Assembly (NCBI GenBank): GCA_963743425.1
Contig: CAVUPU010000008.1
Coordinates: 1 to 64,000, forward strand
Source: JAJVID01 sp963743425
GTDB taxonomy: Bacteria; Acidobacteriota; Blastocatellia; RBC074
Direction: 5' to 3'
Length of the DNA: 64,000 nucleotides
Positions 49,601-58,400 of this stretch are shown here, piece after piece (positions within the stretch are counted from its first letter, which is position 1; every line of letters starts with the position of its first letter). Below the pieces are notes generated by a model. The model saw only the letters and a list, made by a program, of their open reading frames with translations. It had not been told where the DNA came from and did no database searches. The position numbers and the translations under genes are program-made.

Positions 49601-50045
49601 GATCTTGCATTTTGCGACCCACGGTCTGCTCAACAGCGAGCGCCCTGAACTTTCCGGGCTGGTCTTCTCGCTTATTGACCAGGATGGGAAACCGCAGGAT
49701 GGATTTCTACGACTGCATGAGATCTACAACCTCCAGCTCAATGCCGATCTGATAGTGCTCAGCGCGTGCGAGACGGGACTGGGCAAAGAGATCAAGGGCG
49801 AGGGACTGATCGGGCTGACGCGCGGATTTATGTACTCCGGCGCGCCTCGCGTGGTGGCGAGTCTGTGGAATGTCGACGATTTGGCGACGGCCGAGCTGAT
49901 GAAGCTTTTTTATCAGCGCATGCTCAAAGACGGTCTGCCGGCGGGGGCGGCTCTGCGAGCGGCTCAGCTTGAATTGTCCGGACAGAAACGCTGGGCGTCT
50001 CCTTACTACTGGGCCGGATTTGTGTTGCATGGAGAGTGGAAATGA
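46674..50045 (+). CDS. Exported TPR-CHAT peptidase with 8 near-identical TPR units
   Basis: An intact 1,123-residue protein with GTG start at 46674, GGAGG upstream and a signal-like N-terminus (IINLLLWAGLSASPCLWPGA). Residues about 65-165 look like a PPC-type beta domain (HSYKITLISGQYLQVVIAQ). Residues about 220-545 hold eight TPR units of exactly 40 residues, coded by 120-base repeats, followed by a non-repetitive helical region (about 545-720). The CHAT domain closes the protein with His983 in HFATHGLLNSERPE and Cys1032 in LSACETGLGKEIKGEG, both intact. If exported, the peptidase would act in the periplasm. It precedes the sigma/anti-sigma-like genes and is flanked by related inverted repeats. 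Confidence 0.92.
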   Translation: MFNQNTPVASQQGRGWPTTRRAVQIINLLLWAGLSASPCLWPGATPVQAIASERSVMQSAHESDSLEPGKPIEREISGDQSHSYKITLISGQYLQVVIAQRGIDVAVALFAPDGKKISEVNSDPLIEGSETVSMIAEAPGAYLIEVRSPEKTANTGRYGIEVEELRAATAEDKYRVAGETVFREAEHLQNGTLEAKRKSIEKYHEALDLYRRASNRKGEAHALNNIGEVYRSLGEMRKALEIFNEALPIRRAVGDRSGEAATLHNIGLLYWSLGETRKALEKYNEALPIRRVVGDRSGEAVTLTGIGAVYRSLGETEKALEKYNEALPLLREAGDRSVEAVTLNNIGVVYWSLGEMRKALEKYNEALPIRRAVGDRSGEAATLSNISLVYYSLGEMQKALEKLNETLPLLREAGDRTMEARTLSNIGEVYRSLGETRKALEKFNEALPILQAVGNRSGEASTLTNIGSVYRSLGEMQKALEKYNEALPIVQAVGDRRGEATTLHNIGEVYRSLGETREALEKYNEALLIRRAVGDRNGEADTLLGIARVEQKRGNLTQARQTIEQAIGIIESLRTNVNSQELRASYFASRQEFFETYIDVLIQMHKQNPAAAFDAVALAVSERARARSLLELLKEARADIRQGVDSLLLERERSLQQRLNARAAAQVSLLNRKHTPEQADAVAKEIAAITAEYEEVQAQIRSRSPRYAALTQPQPLGLTEIQQQALDEDTLLLNYALGEKRSYLWLVSHRSIDSYELPPRAEVEAATRRVYELLTVRPKRWAPPDPQLIAQAKTLSRMLLGPVAPQLSGKRLVVVAPGALSYLPFAALPAPEDKKRPAGDYEPLIAKHEVVTIPSASVLSVIRREMAGRQRAAKSIAVLADPVFEESDPRLAPAKNGNSSRETPAAPTADAELSELARAIRTMNFSGARDGFTRLPFSRYEAESIFALTPKGTGLKATDFSASRALALSPQLSQYRILHFATHGLLNSERPELSGLVFSLIDQDGKPQDGFLRLHEIYNLQLNADLIVLSACETGLGKEIKGEGLIGLTRGFMYSGAPRVVASLWNVDDLATAELMKLFYQRMLKDGLPAGAALRAAQLELSGQKRWASPYYWAGFVLHGEWK
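47337..48296 (+). repeat. Eight tandem 120-base TPR-coding repeats
   Basis: The unit begins near TCAACAACATCGGCGAGGTC and recurs at an exact 120-base period, eight times, with the most frequent differences at the third position of the final codons (for example AGGCGGGCCGTAGG versus TTGCGGGAAGCAGG). Two phrase variants of the variable end alternate among copies, a sign of duplication or gene conversion. Confidence 0.93.
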
Positions 50046-50404
50046 TTGACCGCGGGTGGCGGCTAAGGACAGGCGGAAATAAGGCGTTGATCATCGTTTC
50101 GGCCACTCAGAGGCGTCGCTAGAAAATAAGAGACAGAAAAATATAGCATTCAAGAAAAACTTCTTCTGCGCCGGAGGCGCTACGGATATTAGCCGGTGGA
50201 GAAACCACCGGAGTATCGGAATCCACAACTCTTCCAGCCCTGAAAGGGCGCGAGACCCGAAGCTTCGATCCGGCGCCCTTCCAGGGCGCGAGTTCTCATC
50301 GCCTCCGGTACCGGTGGTTTCTCCACCGGCTAATATCCGCTGTCCCTCCGGGACGAAGATCCGATGTCCGAAACGATGATCAACGCCCGTGTGAGGAGTA
50401 GCCA
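50046..50404. other. Intergenic region dominated by an inverted-repeat element
   Basis: The stretch between the CHAT and sigma genes is almost entirely the element 50083-50387. The sigma factor ribosome site GTGAGGAG lies in its last bases. No other gene is seen. Confidence 0.7.
50083..50387. repeat. Double inverted-repeat element between CHAT and sigma genes
   Basis: Outer arms of 20 bases are perfect complements: GGCGTTGATCATCGTTTCGG (50083-50102) and 50368-50387. Inner arms of 28 bases (50184-50211 and 50311-50338) are also perfect, carrying GGAGAAACCACCGG. The middle has CCAGGGCGCGAG/CGCGAGACC-like sequence. Copies of the outer arm sequence occur upstream of the CHAT gene. Confidence 0.93.
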
Positions 50405-51028
50405 TTGACTGGCAGCGCTCGACAATCACATCTATATTGGGAACTAACTGAAGAGGCGTTTGCGAAATTCCTGGCCTGCCTGGACCCCGACCCGGCGCGC
50501 GCGGGGGAGAAATATGAGGCGCTACGCGAGGCGCTGGTGAAATTCCTCGACTGGCGGGGCGCTCACTTCCCTGAGGAGTTGGTGGATGAGACCTTCAATC
50601 GCGTGACACGTAAGCTGGAAGAAGGGGAAACGATCCGTGACCTGCCGACCTATTGCCACGGCGTGGCGCGCAGGGTCTTCCTTCAATCGATGGAGCGCCA
50701 CGGCAATAAACGAGTCGGGCTTGAAGAACTATCGATGATCGCGATCCCGGAGCCGGACGTGACCGATGCGCGGCGGGAATGTCTCAATCATTGCCTGCGC
50801 CAACTCCCGGCCGAAAATCGGGAGCTGATCATCGAGTATTACCGGAAAGAAGGGCGGCAGAAGGTTGACCACCGGGTAGAGATGGCCGAAAGACTGGGAA
50901 TCCCGCCGAGCGCGTTACGGAATCGCGTCCAACGCATCAGGGACAAACTGGAGCGATGCGTCAGGCGGCGCCTTAAAGATCATAATTTGCATTTGCGACC
51001 GACGTGGAAACGAACGCCTCCGGAATGA
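50405..51028 (+). CDS. ECF-like RNA polymerase sigma factor B
   Basis: Intact 207-residue sigma factor starting at TTG 50405 with GAGGAG upstream. Region 2 shows LVDETFNRVTRKLEEGETIRDL, and region 4 reads LPAENRELIIEYYRKEGRQK then PPSALRNRVQRIRDKLERC. It is a good template for the frameshifted sigma factor at 18273, with 35-40% visual similarity across the whole length. It lies 148 bases before a membrane protein whose N-terminus resembles an anti-sigma domain. Its target promoters are unknown, though the shared motif before it and before the CHAT gene is a candidate. Confidence 0.88.
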   Translation: MTGSARQSHLYWELTEEAFAKFLACLDPDPARAGEKYEALREALVKFLDWRGAHFPEELVDETFNRVTRKLEEGETIRDLPTYCHGVARRVFLQSMERHGNKRVGLEELSMIAIPEPDVTDARRECLNHCLRQLPAENRELIIEYYRKEGRQKVDHRVEMAERLGIPPSALRNRVQRIRDKLERCVRRRLKDHNLHLRPTWKRTPPE

Positions 51029-51042
51029 TGAGCAGAAAACCC

Positions 51043-51164
51043 AGTAGATCCAAAATTGGGCGGCTGCGGCGTAGGGGCAGACCTGTGTGTCTGCCCCGGA
51101 GCGGTGGATTTACGGGGCCGGGGCAGACACACAGGTCTGCCCCTACGCTAATTTTGGATCTACT
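51043..51164. repeat. Inverted repeat, GTAGGGGCAGACCTGTGTGTCTGCCCC type, copy 1
   Basis: Perfect outer arms AGTAGATCCAAAATT (51043-51057 and 51150-51164) enclose a second pair of 29-base arms (51069-51097 and 51120-51148). It occupies the gap before the membrane protein gene. The GGGGCAGACCTGTGTGTC module recurs at 52690-52835. Confidence 0.93.
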
Positions 51165-51176
51165 GAGACCAGTGTC

Positions 51177-52130
51177 ATGAAAATTGATCAGCGCGAAAAT
51201 TTGATCCGGAGATACCTGCTCGGCGAGTTAGCGGAGGCGGACCAGGCCGCTCTTGAACGGGAACTTCTGAGCGACCGGGGCAAATTCGATCAGGTCTGGG
51301 CCGTCGAGAATGAGATGGTTGACAGTTACGTGCGGGGCGAGATGTCTCGCGCCGACCGTGAACGATTTGAAGGCCACTACCTTGCCTCCAAATTGCATCG
51401 TGAGCGTGTGGCGATAGCCGAGTCGTTTCTCACAAACATTGATCAGGGGGCCGGAGAGACGGTTGAAGTAAGAGAAAAGGAACCCGTTATCCCCTGGCGC
51501 CGCGGGCTTCCCCTACGTTCGCCGCGTCCGGTCTTTTGCGTGGTATCGGTCATCGCTCTCTTGCTCACATTTAGCCTGGTCTGGTCATACATTGAAAGAG
51601 TTCGGTTAACCGGGCAGATCGCCGATGTACAAAAGGAGGCGCAGACCGAACGCGAGTTCTTGAAACAACGCGAGCGGGAACTGGCGTCACGAAATCAAGA
51701 ATTTGAAAAAGAGATCGCTGACCTGAGCCAACGCAGTGAGCAGTTGAAGGCGGAGCTTGAACAATTGCGCCGGCCGCGGCAAGCCGCCCCGCCAACGGTT
51801 CTTTCTTTTCTGTTGACGCCCGCGCCAGTACGCAGCGAGAAAGCCCCGCCTCTGACGACGATCCTTCTCTCAACCGGAAAAGCGCGTTTGTTGATGAAAC
51901 TTGACGGCGCCGATTACGCGAACTATCAGCTAATCCTCCAAACCGTCGAAGGGCGGGAAATCCTCCGACGCCGGACCGGCAAAGTCAGGTTCGGCAAAGA
52001 TCGGGCGTTCGTTAGGCTGCCGGTCAAGGCCGGAGAACTCAGCAAGGGCGATTACATCCTCATCCTTTTCGGCCATACCGCAGACGGAAGAAGTAAAGAG
52101 ATCGACCGATACTTCTTCCGGGTGTCGTAA
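51177..52130 (+). CDS. Membrane protein with anti-sigma-like N-terminus and coiled coil
   Basis: A 317-residue protein starting at ATG 51177. Residues 6-65 (NLIRRYLLGELAEADQ, then DSYVRGEMSRADRER) closely resemble the N-terminus of the CHAT A protein. Then comes one transmembrane helix (about residues 112-134, VFCVVSVIALLLTFSLVWSYI), a long coiled coil (AQTEREFLKQRERELASRN) and an all-beta C-terminal domain (LIILQTVEGREILRRRTGK). The order cytosolic-N, TM, periplasmic sensor is typical of anti-sigma factors, although no zinc motif is visible. It is adjacent to sigma B and is probably its partner. Confidence 0.8.
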   Translation: MKIDQRENLIRRYLLGELAEADQAALERELLSDRGKFDQVWAVENEMVDSYVRGEMSRADRERFEGHYLASKLHRERVAIAESFLTNIDQGAGETVEVREKEPVIPWRRGLPLRSPRPVFCVVSVIALLLTFSLVWSYIERVRLTGQIADVQKEAQTEREFLKQRERELASRNQEFEKEIADLSQRSEQLKAELEQLRRPRQAAPPTVLSFLLTPAPVRSEKAPPLTTILLSTGKARLLMKLDGADYANYQLILQTVEGREILRRRTGKVRFGKDRAFVRLPVKAGELSKGDYILILFGHTADGRSKEIDRYFFRVS

Positions 52131-52364
52131 AAAAAATATCCCTACCAAAAAAAACCGCGACATATTTTTGCTCTTTTTCGGAGTAAGAGATGGAAGCACA
52201 AGCGACGCTCTGTGCGCGTAAGCAAGCGGCTGACTGGTGAGACTGCCGCTTGCTTACGGCCACTTTACCGTACCAGTGTCCCAATGTTGTATGATCCGAT
52301 TCAGTAGTGGCAGATATCACTGCGATCATTCAGCGTACCAGGAGAAGGGAAAGCGAGCGATATA

Positions 52365-52664
52365 GTGGATGTCCCTGCGCGCTGTAAACACGCGGACGAC
52401 GGAGTTGCAAGATATCTGATGATCTCCTACGCGGCCGGTTCCTGTTCACCGGCGGAGAGACTCGAAATGGAGTCTCATTGCCTCTCTTGCGCCGAGTGCC
52501 GCGAGACGCTGGCGATCGTCCTGCGACTTTCGCGCTTCCCTCTCAGCAAGGAAGAAGAGCAGGCGCTAGGCGCGCTGTACCCAATAGGCCTGAAAGCTGC
52601 ATTAACAGCCCGCTGGCTCTCTAAATCCGGGCGCCCAGGAGTGGAACTGACTTATGGTCTTTGA
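52365..52664 (+). CDS. Small Cys-rich zinc-finger protein (anti-sigma-like)
   Basis: A 99-residue product with the motif HCLSCAECRE preceded by ERLEMES, the H-x3-C-x2-C arrangement of the zf-HC2 anti-sigma factors (ZAS family). A Cys at residue 32 may complete the metal site. Start is uncertain: the GTG at 52365 lies 24 bases from a GGAGAAGG site, and shorter starts are possible. No membrane helix. It could hold a sigma factor by a redox-sensitive zinc centre. Its 3' end runs into the next inverted repeat. Confidence 0.6.
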   Translation: MDVPARCKHADDGVARYLMISYAAGSCSPAERLEMESHCLSCAECRETLAIVLRLSRFPLSKEEEQALGALYPIGLKAALTARWLSKSGRPGVELTYGL

Positions 52665-52864
52665 AAATTAAATGCACCCCATGCAATCCACCGTAGGGGC
52701 AGACCTGTGTGTCTGCGACAACAAAGCAGCCGGGCGTCCCTAGCGCGCCCCATGCAATCCACCGTAGGGGCAGACCTGTGTGTCTGACCCGGTGACGTCC
52801 GACCCAGCCGGGGCAGACCTGTGTGTCTGCCCCTACGTGGTGTCATTTAATTTTCAAAGACCAT
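52654..52864. repeat. Inverted repeat, GTAGGGGCAGACC type, copy 2 (triplicated module)
   Basis: Perfect 21-base outer arms (ATGGTCTTTGAAAATTAAAT... at 52654-52674 and its complement at 52844-52864). Inside, the module GTAGGGGCAGACCTGTGTGTCTG occurs three times, twice in one orientation with an ATGCAATCCACC prefix. The left arm overlaps the stop of the small Cys-rich gene. Confidence 0.93.
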
Positions 52865-53087
52865 TAGTCTGTCCGTAGCGTGACAACCGTCCGCAAACCC
52901 CGGATCAATACAAAGGCATGCGGCGTGTTGCCGGCGATAAGCGCTGGGGAGGAAGTAATGCGGTGTGGCGCTAGTAGAGACGTAAGATTTTGAGCCTCTA
53001 CTCGCGCCCGGGTCGCTGCGGCGTGGCGCGAGTAAACAACTCGCGCCACGCCTATACACCGCAAAACTTTCCCCCAGTCGCTTAATA
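52665..53087. other. Intergenic region: repeat element and a 14-base hairpin next to the IS
   Basis: After the 52654-52864 element the sequence has a perfect 14-base stem (GGCGTGGCGCGAGT at 53020-53033 with its complement at 53039-53052, loop AAACA) ending 35 bases before the IS630 end. It could be a terminator-like structure; no T-run follows. No gene is supported. Confidence 0.65.
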
Positions 53088-54280
53088 CAGCGTCAACTAA
53101 GTTTGCTTGTATTTGGAATTATCAGCGAAAACACGCCGATAATGTCTATTCAGTTTGTTTCTGGCAGACACAATTGAGAATTGCCAGTTGATCTTGATCT
53201 TCTTCTTATCGCGTTCTTTGATCAGCGCCAAGACTTCTTTTTCCAGTTGCTCAATGGTCGGGATGCGGCGGTCTAAACATTGGCGCGCCACTGCCGAAAA
53301 CTCAATCTCAATCATGTTGAGCCAACTGGCGGACTTCGGCGTGTAGTAAAACTCGAACCGCTGGGCGAGGGCGAAAGCTTCATCAGCGGGCAGATTTTCG
53401 TAAAACGAACTCGCGTTGTGAGTATTGAGATTGTCCTGCACGAGCCGAATCTTTATCGCTTTCGGCCAAGCTGCCGCAAGCGCTTGGCAAAACAGTGTGT
53501 ACTCCTTCTTCGTGCGTTGCGGGTGCAGTTGGGCAAGCCGTCGTCCTGTCAAAGGTTCAATGGCTGCCAAGAGCGCGCACGACCCGTTCTTTTCGTAGGC
53601 GTAATGCTCTTTGCGCACTTGGCCGCTTTGCAGCGCCAGCGGCTCAACTTTGTCGCCGATCAGAAAGCATGGCCGTTCATCAAAGCAAATCACTGGGTAG
53701 AGTGGATCATAGGGCAAAGCATACAACCATAAGATGCGCTCCATATTCGCAATGAACTGCGCGTTGATCTCCCCGATACACCAGGTTTGCTTGAGATGAG
53801 GCTTCAGCTCGTTTTTTTTAGGATGTTGCCGACCTGGGTGTGCGAGATGCTCTCGCTGTAGCCCAACTCGACAACCTTGTCTGCGAGCAGCCGCAAGCTC
53901 CAGCGGGCGTGTCCTTCTGGCGCTTGAGAGCAAGCCAGCGCGGTGATCTTGGCGCGTTGCACACCGTCAATCTCAATTGGACGACCCGATCGTGGCGCGT
54001 CTTCCAGGCATTTTAAGCCTTGCTCTTTGTAGTTATTGCGCCAGGCAGCGACGGTGTTGTAATCGACCCCCAAAGTTGCCGCGACGGCTTGTAAGGTCTT
54101 GCCACGATCCAATTCGAGCAAGGCCGTTGCGCGCTTAAACATTTTCGCTGTCAGTTTTCCTTTGGCAACCAGAGACTCCAAGTAGGTCCGGTCTGCCTTT
54201 CTTAACTTGACGTGTTGTTTTTTCATATCTTCATTCTTAGCAATGGGATATGAAAATGCAAGCAAACTTAGTTGACGCTG
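53088..54280. mobile_element. IS630 family insertion sequence
   Basis: Ends CAGCGTCAACTAAGTTTGCTTG are perfect inverted repeats over 22 bases (53088-53109 and 54259-54280). The element is 1,193 bases and is flanked by TA on both sides (53086-53087 and 54281-54282), the hallmark target duplication of IS630/Tc1-type elements. The transposase is encoded in two overlapping frames on the minus strand, joined by an A8 slippery run. Near-perfect ends and an intact transposase suggest recent activity. Nothing adjacent is obviously disrupted by it. Confidence 0.95.
53097..54226 (-). CDS. IS630 transposase, two frames with -1 slippage
   Basis: The first frame (54226 to 53804, about 140 residues) starts MKKQHVKLRKADRTYLESL and carries the helix-turn-helix DNA-binding part (TLGVDYNTVAAWRNNYKEQGL, SRPIEIDG-like). 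The second frame, ending at 53097, holds the DDE catalytic residues: Asp in VICFDERPCFL, Asp in LVQDNLNTHNASS and Glu in LNMIEIEFSAV. The frames are related by -1 at an eight-A run (minus strand of 53812-53819, CTA AAA AAA ACG), a classic slippery stretch. Together they make a transposase of about 370 residues. Probably functional. Confidence 0.9.
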
Positions 54281-54323
54281 TACTTAACGGCCGCCGCAAG
54301 GCGAGTCATTGAAGAGGTACCCC

Positions 54324-54870
54324 TTGAAGAAACAACACATCCCCACATTAACGGCGTCGGCCCTCGGCTTCATAGCCGTCTGTATTATCGTGATCGGGTT
54401 CTGGGACATATTTCCCGGAGCGAGATCGCAGACCCTCGCGACTCAAGAGCGGATGTCCCCTGCAGAACTATCAGCCGCCATCGAAGAGCAGAGACAGGCG
54501 GCAGCCAATCTGACCCGAAGCGCATCGTTCGATCAGAGATTCCGAAAATCGAGCGATAGAGCGCAGAAGAAAGGAACCGTCCCGGTGATTGTGAGGGTGC
54601 GGGCCGCGTTCCGACCCGAAGGTCAGATACTCAACCCGGCGGAGCGATTGGCGCAGCGTAAGGTGATCGACGAAGCGCAGGATCAATTGCTCGCCGGGTT
54701 GAGGCACGTCCCTTCCTCGCTCAAAAGATACGAGTATGTTCCATAGGTGGCCGTAAGCGCTGATTCCTACGGCCTCAAACAACTTCAATCGTCGGCGGAT
54801 GTCCTGGATGTTGTCGAGGACAAGCCCATGCGATTGGCCACTGTCCGTACGAGAAGGGCGCCTGGATTCC
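54324..54870 (+). pseudogene. Prodomain-only remnant of an S8 (subtilisin-like) peptidase
   Basis: From TTG 54324 a membrane-anchored start (TASALGFIAVCIIVIGFWDIF) leads into what matches the inhibitor I9-type prodomain of secreted subtilases: TVPVIVRVRAAFRPEG, then RYEYVP. A TAG stop interrupts at 54744, but the same frame continues with VAVSADSYGLKQLQSSADVLDV, ending with KPMRLA as expected before the catalytic domain. The catalytic domain is absent and the sequence stops at an in-frame TGA near 54870. So the gene is broken twice. The IS630 insertion lies just upstream and may have removed or separated the rest. Confidence 0.75.
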
Positions 54871-54894
54871 TATGATTCTACAAGAAGGAGAAAT

Positions 54895-55401
54895 ATGGAA
54901 AGAGTTGTTTTAGCAAACCCGATCTCTTTATCGGTCGGTCGTTCGTCGTCAAGGAAGTCTGCTTTCGGCCTTGCGCTCGTCTTACTCATTGCGCTTCTTG
55001 TCGTCGCCGGTGTGAATGCGCGAGCCTGGCTGAATAAAATTGCGGGGACTACCTCTTCCGCTCCCATATCCGCGGTTGAACCGAAGGCGCGGGGTCGAGA
55101 GGCCCGACCCACGCCCGAGAGCCTTGACAGCGTGCTGATTACCATCAACCGGGGCGGCTTCTATCCGACGGCGCTTTCACGTCCCAAAGGGAAGTTCTTC
55201 CTCCTGGTTGAGAACCGGAGCGAAGTGCGCGAGGTTGACCTGCGCCTTGACCGCATGACCGGCAACCGGCTGCGCAAGGTTAAGGCTCCGAGTGGGCAGT
55301 TGGACTGGACGGAATTACTTGACCTCAATCCTGGCGAATACAGGCTGACTGAGGCCAAGCATCCTAATTGGGTCTGCCGCATCACCATCACATCTCAATA
55401 A
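54895..55401 (+). CDS. Membrane-anchored cupredoxin-like protein
   Basis: A 168-residue product starting at ATG 54895 with AGAAGGAG upstream. An N-terminal hydrophobic helix (FGLALVLLIALLVVAGV) anchors a domain with alternating beta strands (SVLITINRGGFYPTALSRPK, then RLRKVKAPSGQLDWTEL, and LLDLNPGEYRLTEAKHPN). The pattern suggests a cupredoxin-like or Greek-key fold, but copper ligands are not obvious, so metal binding is not claimed. It follows the protease remnant on the same strand. Confidence 0.65.
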   Translation: MERVVLANPISLSVGRSSSRKSAFGLALVLLIALLVVAGVNARAWLNKIAGTTSSAPISAVEPKARGREARPTPESLDSVLITINRGGFYPTALSRPKGKFFLLVENRSEVREVDLRLDRMTGNRLRKVKAPSGQLDWTELLDLNPGEYRLTEAKHPNWVCRITITSQ

Positions 55402-55482
55402 CGCGATACCGAACGGCATTAGTTGCGCTTTGTCTAATCGAACGCCAGCCACCTTCGAATTTGTAATCGGTCGAGGAAAACT

Positions 55483-58400
55483 ATGAATCGTATTGCCACC
55501 AACGCCAGTCGCTTGCAGGCGACCACGTCTTTTCTTCCTGTAGTTATTTTCTTCACGCTGCTTATGACTGGCGCGACCTTGGCGCAGACGACCATTTCCA
55601 GCGCAACCGATATGAAAACTCCTGCGGGACTCACTCCGGGCGCGCCGGCGGGATCTTACGCCCTGAGCGACTTCGACAGTGTCAATCTCTACAACGGCAA
55701 TCTCAATTTCCGCCTGCCTTTAGTGAGAGTCGGCGGGCGTGGCGCGGCAGGCTACACCGTCACGCTCGCGCACAACAGCAAGCGGTGGCGCGTCAGATAT
55801 TCGTCCACCACCGTGCAGCACGAAGAGGTTTTTCGAACCTGGACGCCGACGACCAGCCATTGGAACGGCCCCGAAGTCGGCTACAGCGCGGGGGCGCTGA
55901 TCGGTAGACAGGTCGGAGTTTATCACCTCGATCCAAGGACTTGTGAGGCTACACAGCGCATCTACAAATTCACACTCACACGCCTCGTCTTCACCACGCC
56001 TGATGGCACTGAATACGAACTGCGGGATCAGGCCACCAACGGACAGCCACAACAGGTTCCTCTATCCGCCTGCGGCAATCCCGCAGCGCCCGGCTTTGCG
56101 CGCGGACGAGTCTTCTCTACCGCCGACGGCTCGTCCGTCACCTTCATCTCCGACTCCGTCATTAACGACAAAAATCCGGCTCACACACAAGGCGTCTGGT
56201 TGATCCACCCGTCGGGTCACCTTTTGATGCGCGATGGCACGCGCTATCGGATTGAGAGCGGTAGGGTGAGCTGGATCCGCGACCGCAACGGCAACAAAGT
56301 GATCACCGGGGATGGCGGCGCGATTGACTCACTCGGTCGGGTGGTGAACATCTATCACCGTGTGGAAGACGTGGCCCCCTACGGCCTGTGCGACAAGATC
56401 GTCTTCAAAGGCGCCAACGGCGAGGAGCGGATCATCCGCGTGTCGCGCGACAGGCTGGCCAACACGCTGCGCGCCGGTTACACAATTCAGACATATACTC
56501 AGTTGTTCCCGACTCTCAACGGCGCCCACAACTACTCGCCGAACACCTTCGACCCGCCAGACCTCGTCTCGTCGGTCTGGTTGCCTGATGGGCGGCGCTA
56601 TCGGTTGTTCTACAATCCGTATGGAGAACTGTCTCGCGTCGAGTTGCCGACGGGCGGGGCGATCGAATACGACTACACGCCGGATTCAGGCGTGCTCGCG
56701 GGGCCAGGGCCAACCGGCGAAGATTTCCAGATATACCGGCGCGTGGTGGAGCGGCGCACTTATTCCGACGGGGCCACGCTCACTGGCAAGATGCTTTATT
56801 CAACCGGCGGGATAACGTATAAGGATGCGAACGGCGTGACGCTCAGCGTTGAAGGTAACTCATATATGGGCGCCCAGGGGGCCGTGGATTCACTCTTCTG
56901 GCCTGCAAACCTACGGTTGTATGGAGATTGGACTGAAGGGCGCGTAAACGAGTCGGCGGTGGGCGTCAGCGGGAATGCGATGCGCACCATAACCACCAAC
57001 TGGCAGCCGCGCGCCCCCATCACCTGGCTGAGTTGGTGGAACAGTCTTGACCGCGGCCCGGAGTATCCGGACGACAACCCGGCCAACGACCCGCGCGCCG
57101 TCGAGACTATCACTACCCTGAACGACGCCAACCAGGTCGCTAAGACCACTTCAATTAACCCGTCCACGGGAGCAGTCCATTTTGACGAGTACAATAACCC
57201 GCTCGACGTGTGGGAATACGACTTCGGAACAGGCGCGCCCGGCGCGCTGCTGCGCCACACAGATACCGATTACCTGACAGCGGGCTACGACACGATCGCT
57301 GGCGGCGCGGCCAACCCCGACCCGAATGCGACGATTCACATTCGCAATCTGCCGATTCGGAAGATTGTTTACGACGCCTCAGGAAACCTGAGATCACACA
57401 CGGACTTCATTTACGATAATTATGGAGCTTTCCCGCTCGTTGATCGTCCCGGCATTGTTCAGCACGATGGCGCGATTTCATACCGGTTTTGGTGCGCGTG
57501 GAAATTTGACAGGAGTGATTCTTCGAAATCCCGGCGGTAGCCTATCGGAGATTCACCTGCATAATCAATACGACATTGCGGGCAACCTTGTGAAGGCGGT
57601 CAACGGGCGCGGCATCGCGACCGATATCGACTTCAGCGACCGCTTCGGCTCTCCGGACGACGAAGCGTGCTCGAATGCCGGAGCGCCTGAACTGGCCGGC
57701 GGGTTCAGCTACGCGTTCCCGACCAAAGTGACCGACGCGCTCGGCCACACCGCATACACCCAGTACGATTATTATCTTGGCGGGCCCGTCAATTCTGAAG
57801 ACGCCAACGGGATCGTCAGCAGCGTCGCTTACAACGACGCCCTCGACCGCCCGACTCAAGGCATTCAGGCGCGATATATAGGTGGGCGTCGGCGTACCCG
57901 CCGCGAGAAGGCAGACGACCATCACCTACGACGACACGAATCGAGTGATCACGACGACCGCCGACCATAAAACGTTCAACGACAACATCCTGACCGCAAA
58001 ATCTTTTTACGACGGCCTGGGCAGGACGCGGCGCAGCGCAGCATCTGAAGGCTCCACCTGGACGATCACGGACACTCGGTTCGATGCGCTAAGCCGTGTC
58101 TCGCAGGTCTCCAACCCGTACCGCGCCGCCGATCCAGGCTCAGCTTCGGCCCCAGCCGACTTGTGGACGACGACCGATTACGATGCGCTCAGCAGGGTGA
58201 TCAGAGTGACCACTCCCGATGACGCGCACGTTGACACAGCCTACAGCGGCAATCAGGTGACGGTCACCGATCAGGCAGTCAAGAAGCGTCGCAGCGAAAC
58301 CGACGCGCTCGGAAGATTGATCAAAGTCACCGAAGATCAGGGCGGATTGAATTACGAAACCTACTATTCCTATGACGCGCTCGGTAATTTGCGTCAGGTT

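Noticed and set aside
53812..53819. A8 run as a degenerate frameshift in the transposase
   Set aside because: The run is a classic -1 slippery site for IS transposases and the IS ends are intact, so it is more likely programmed than a mutation.
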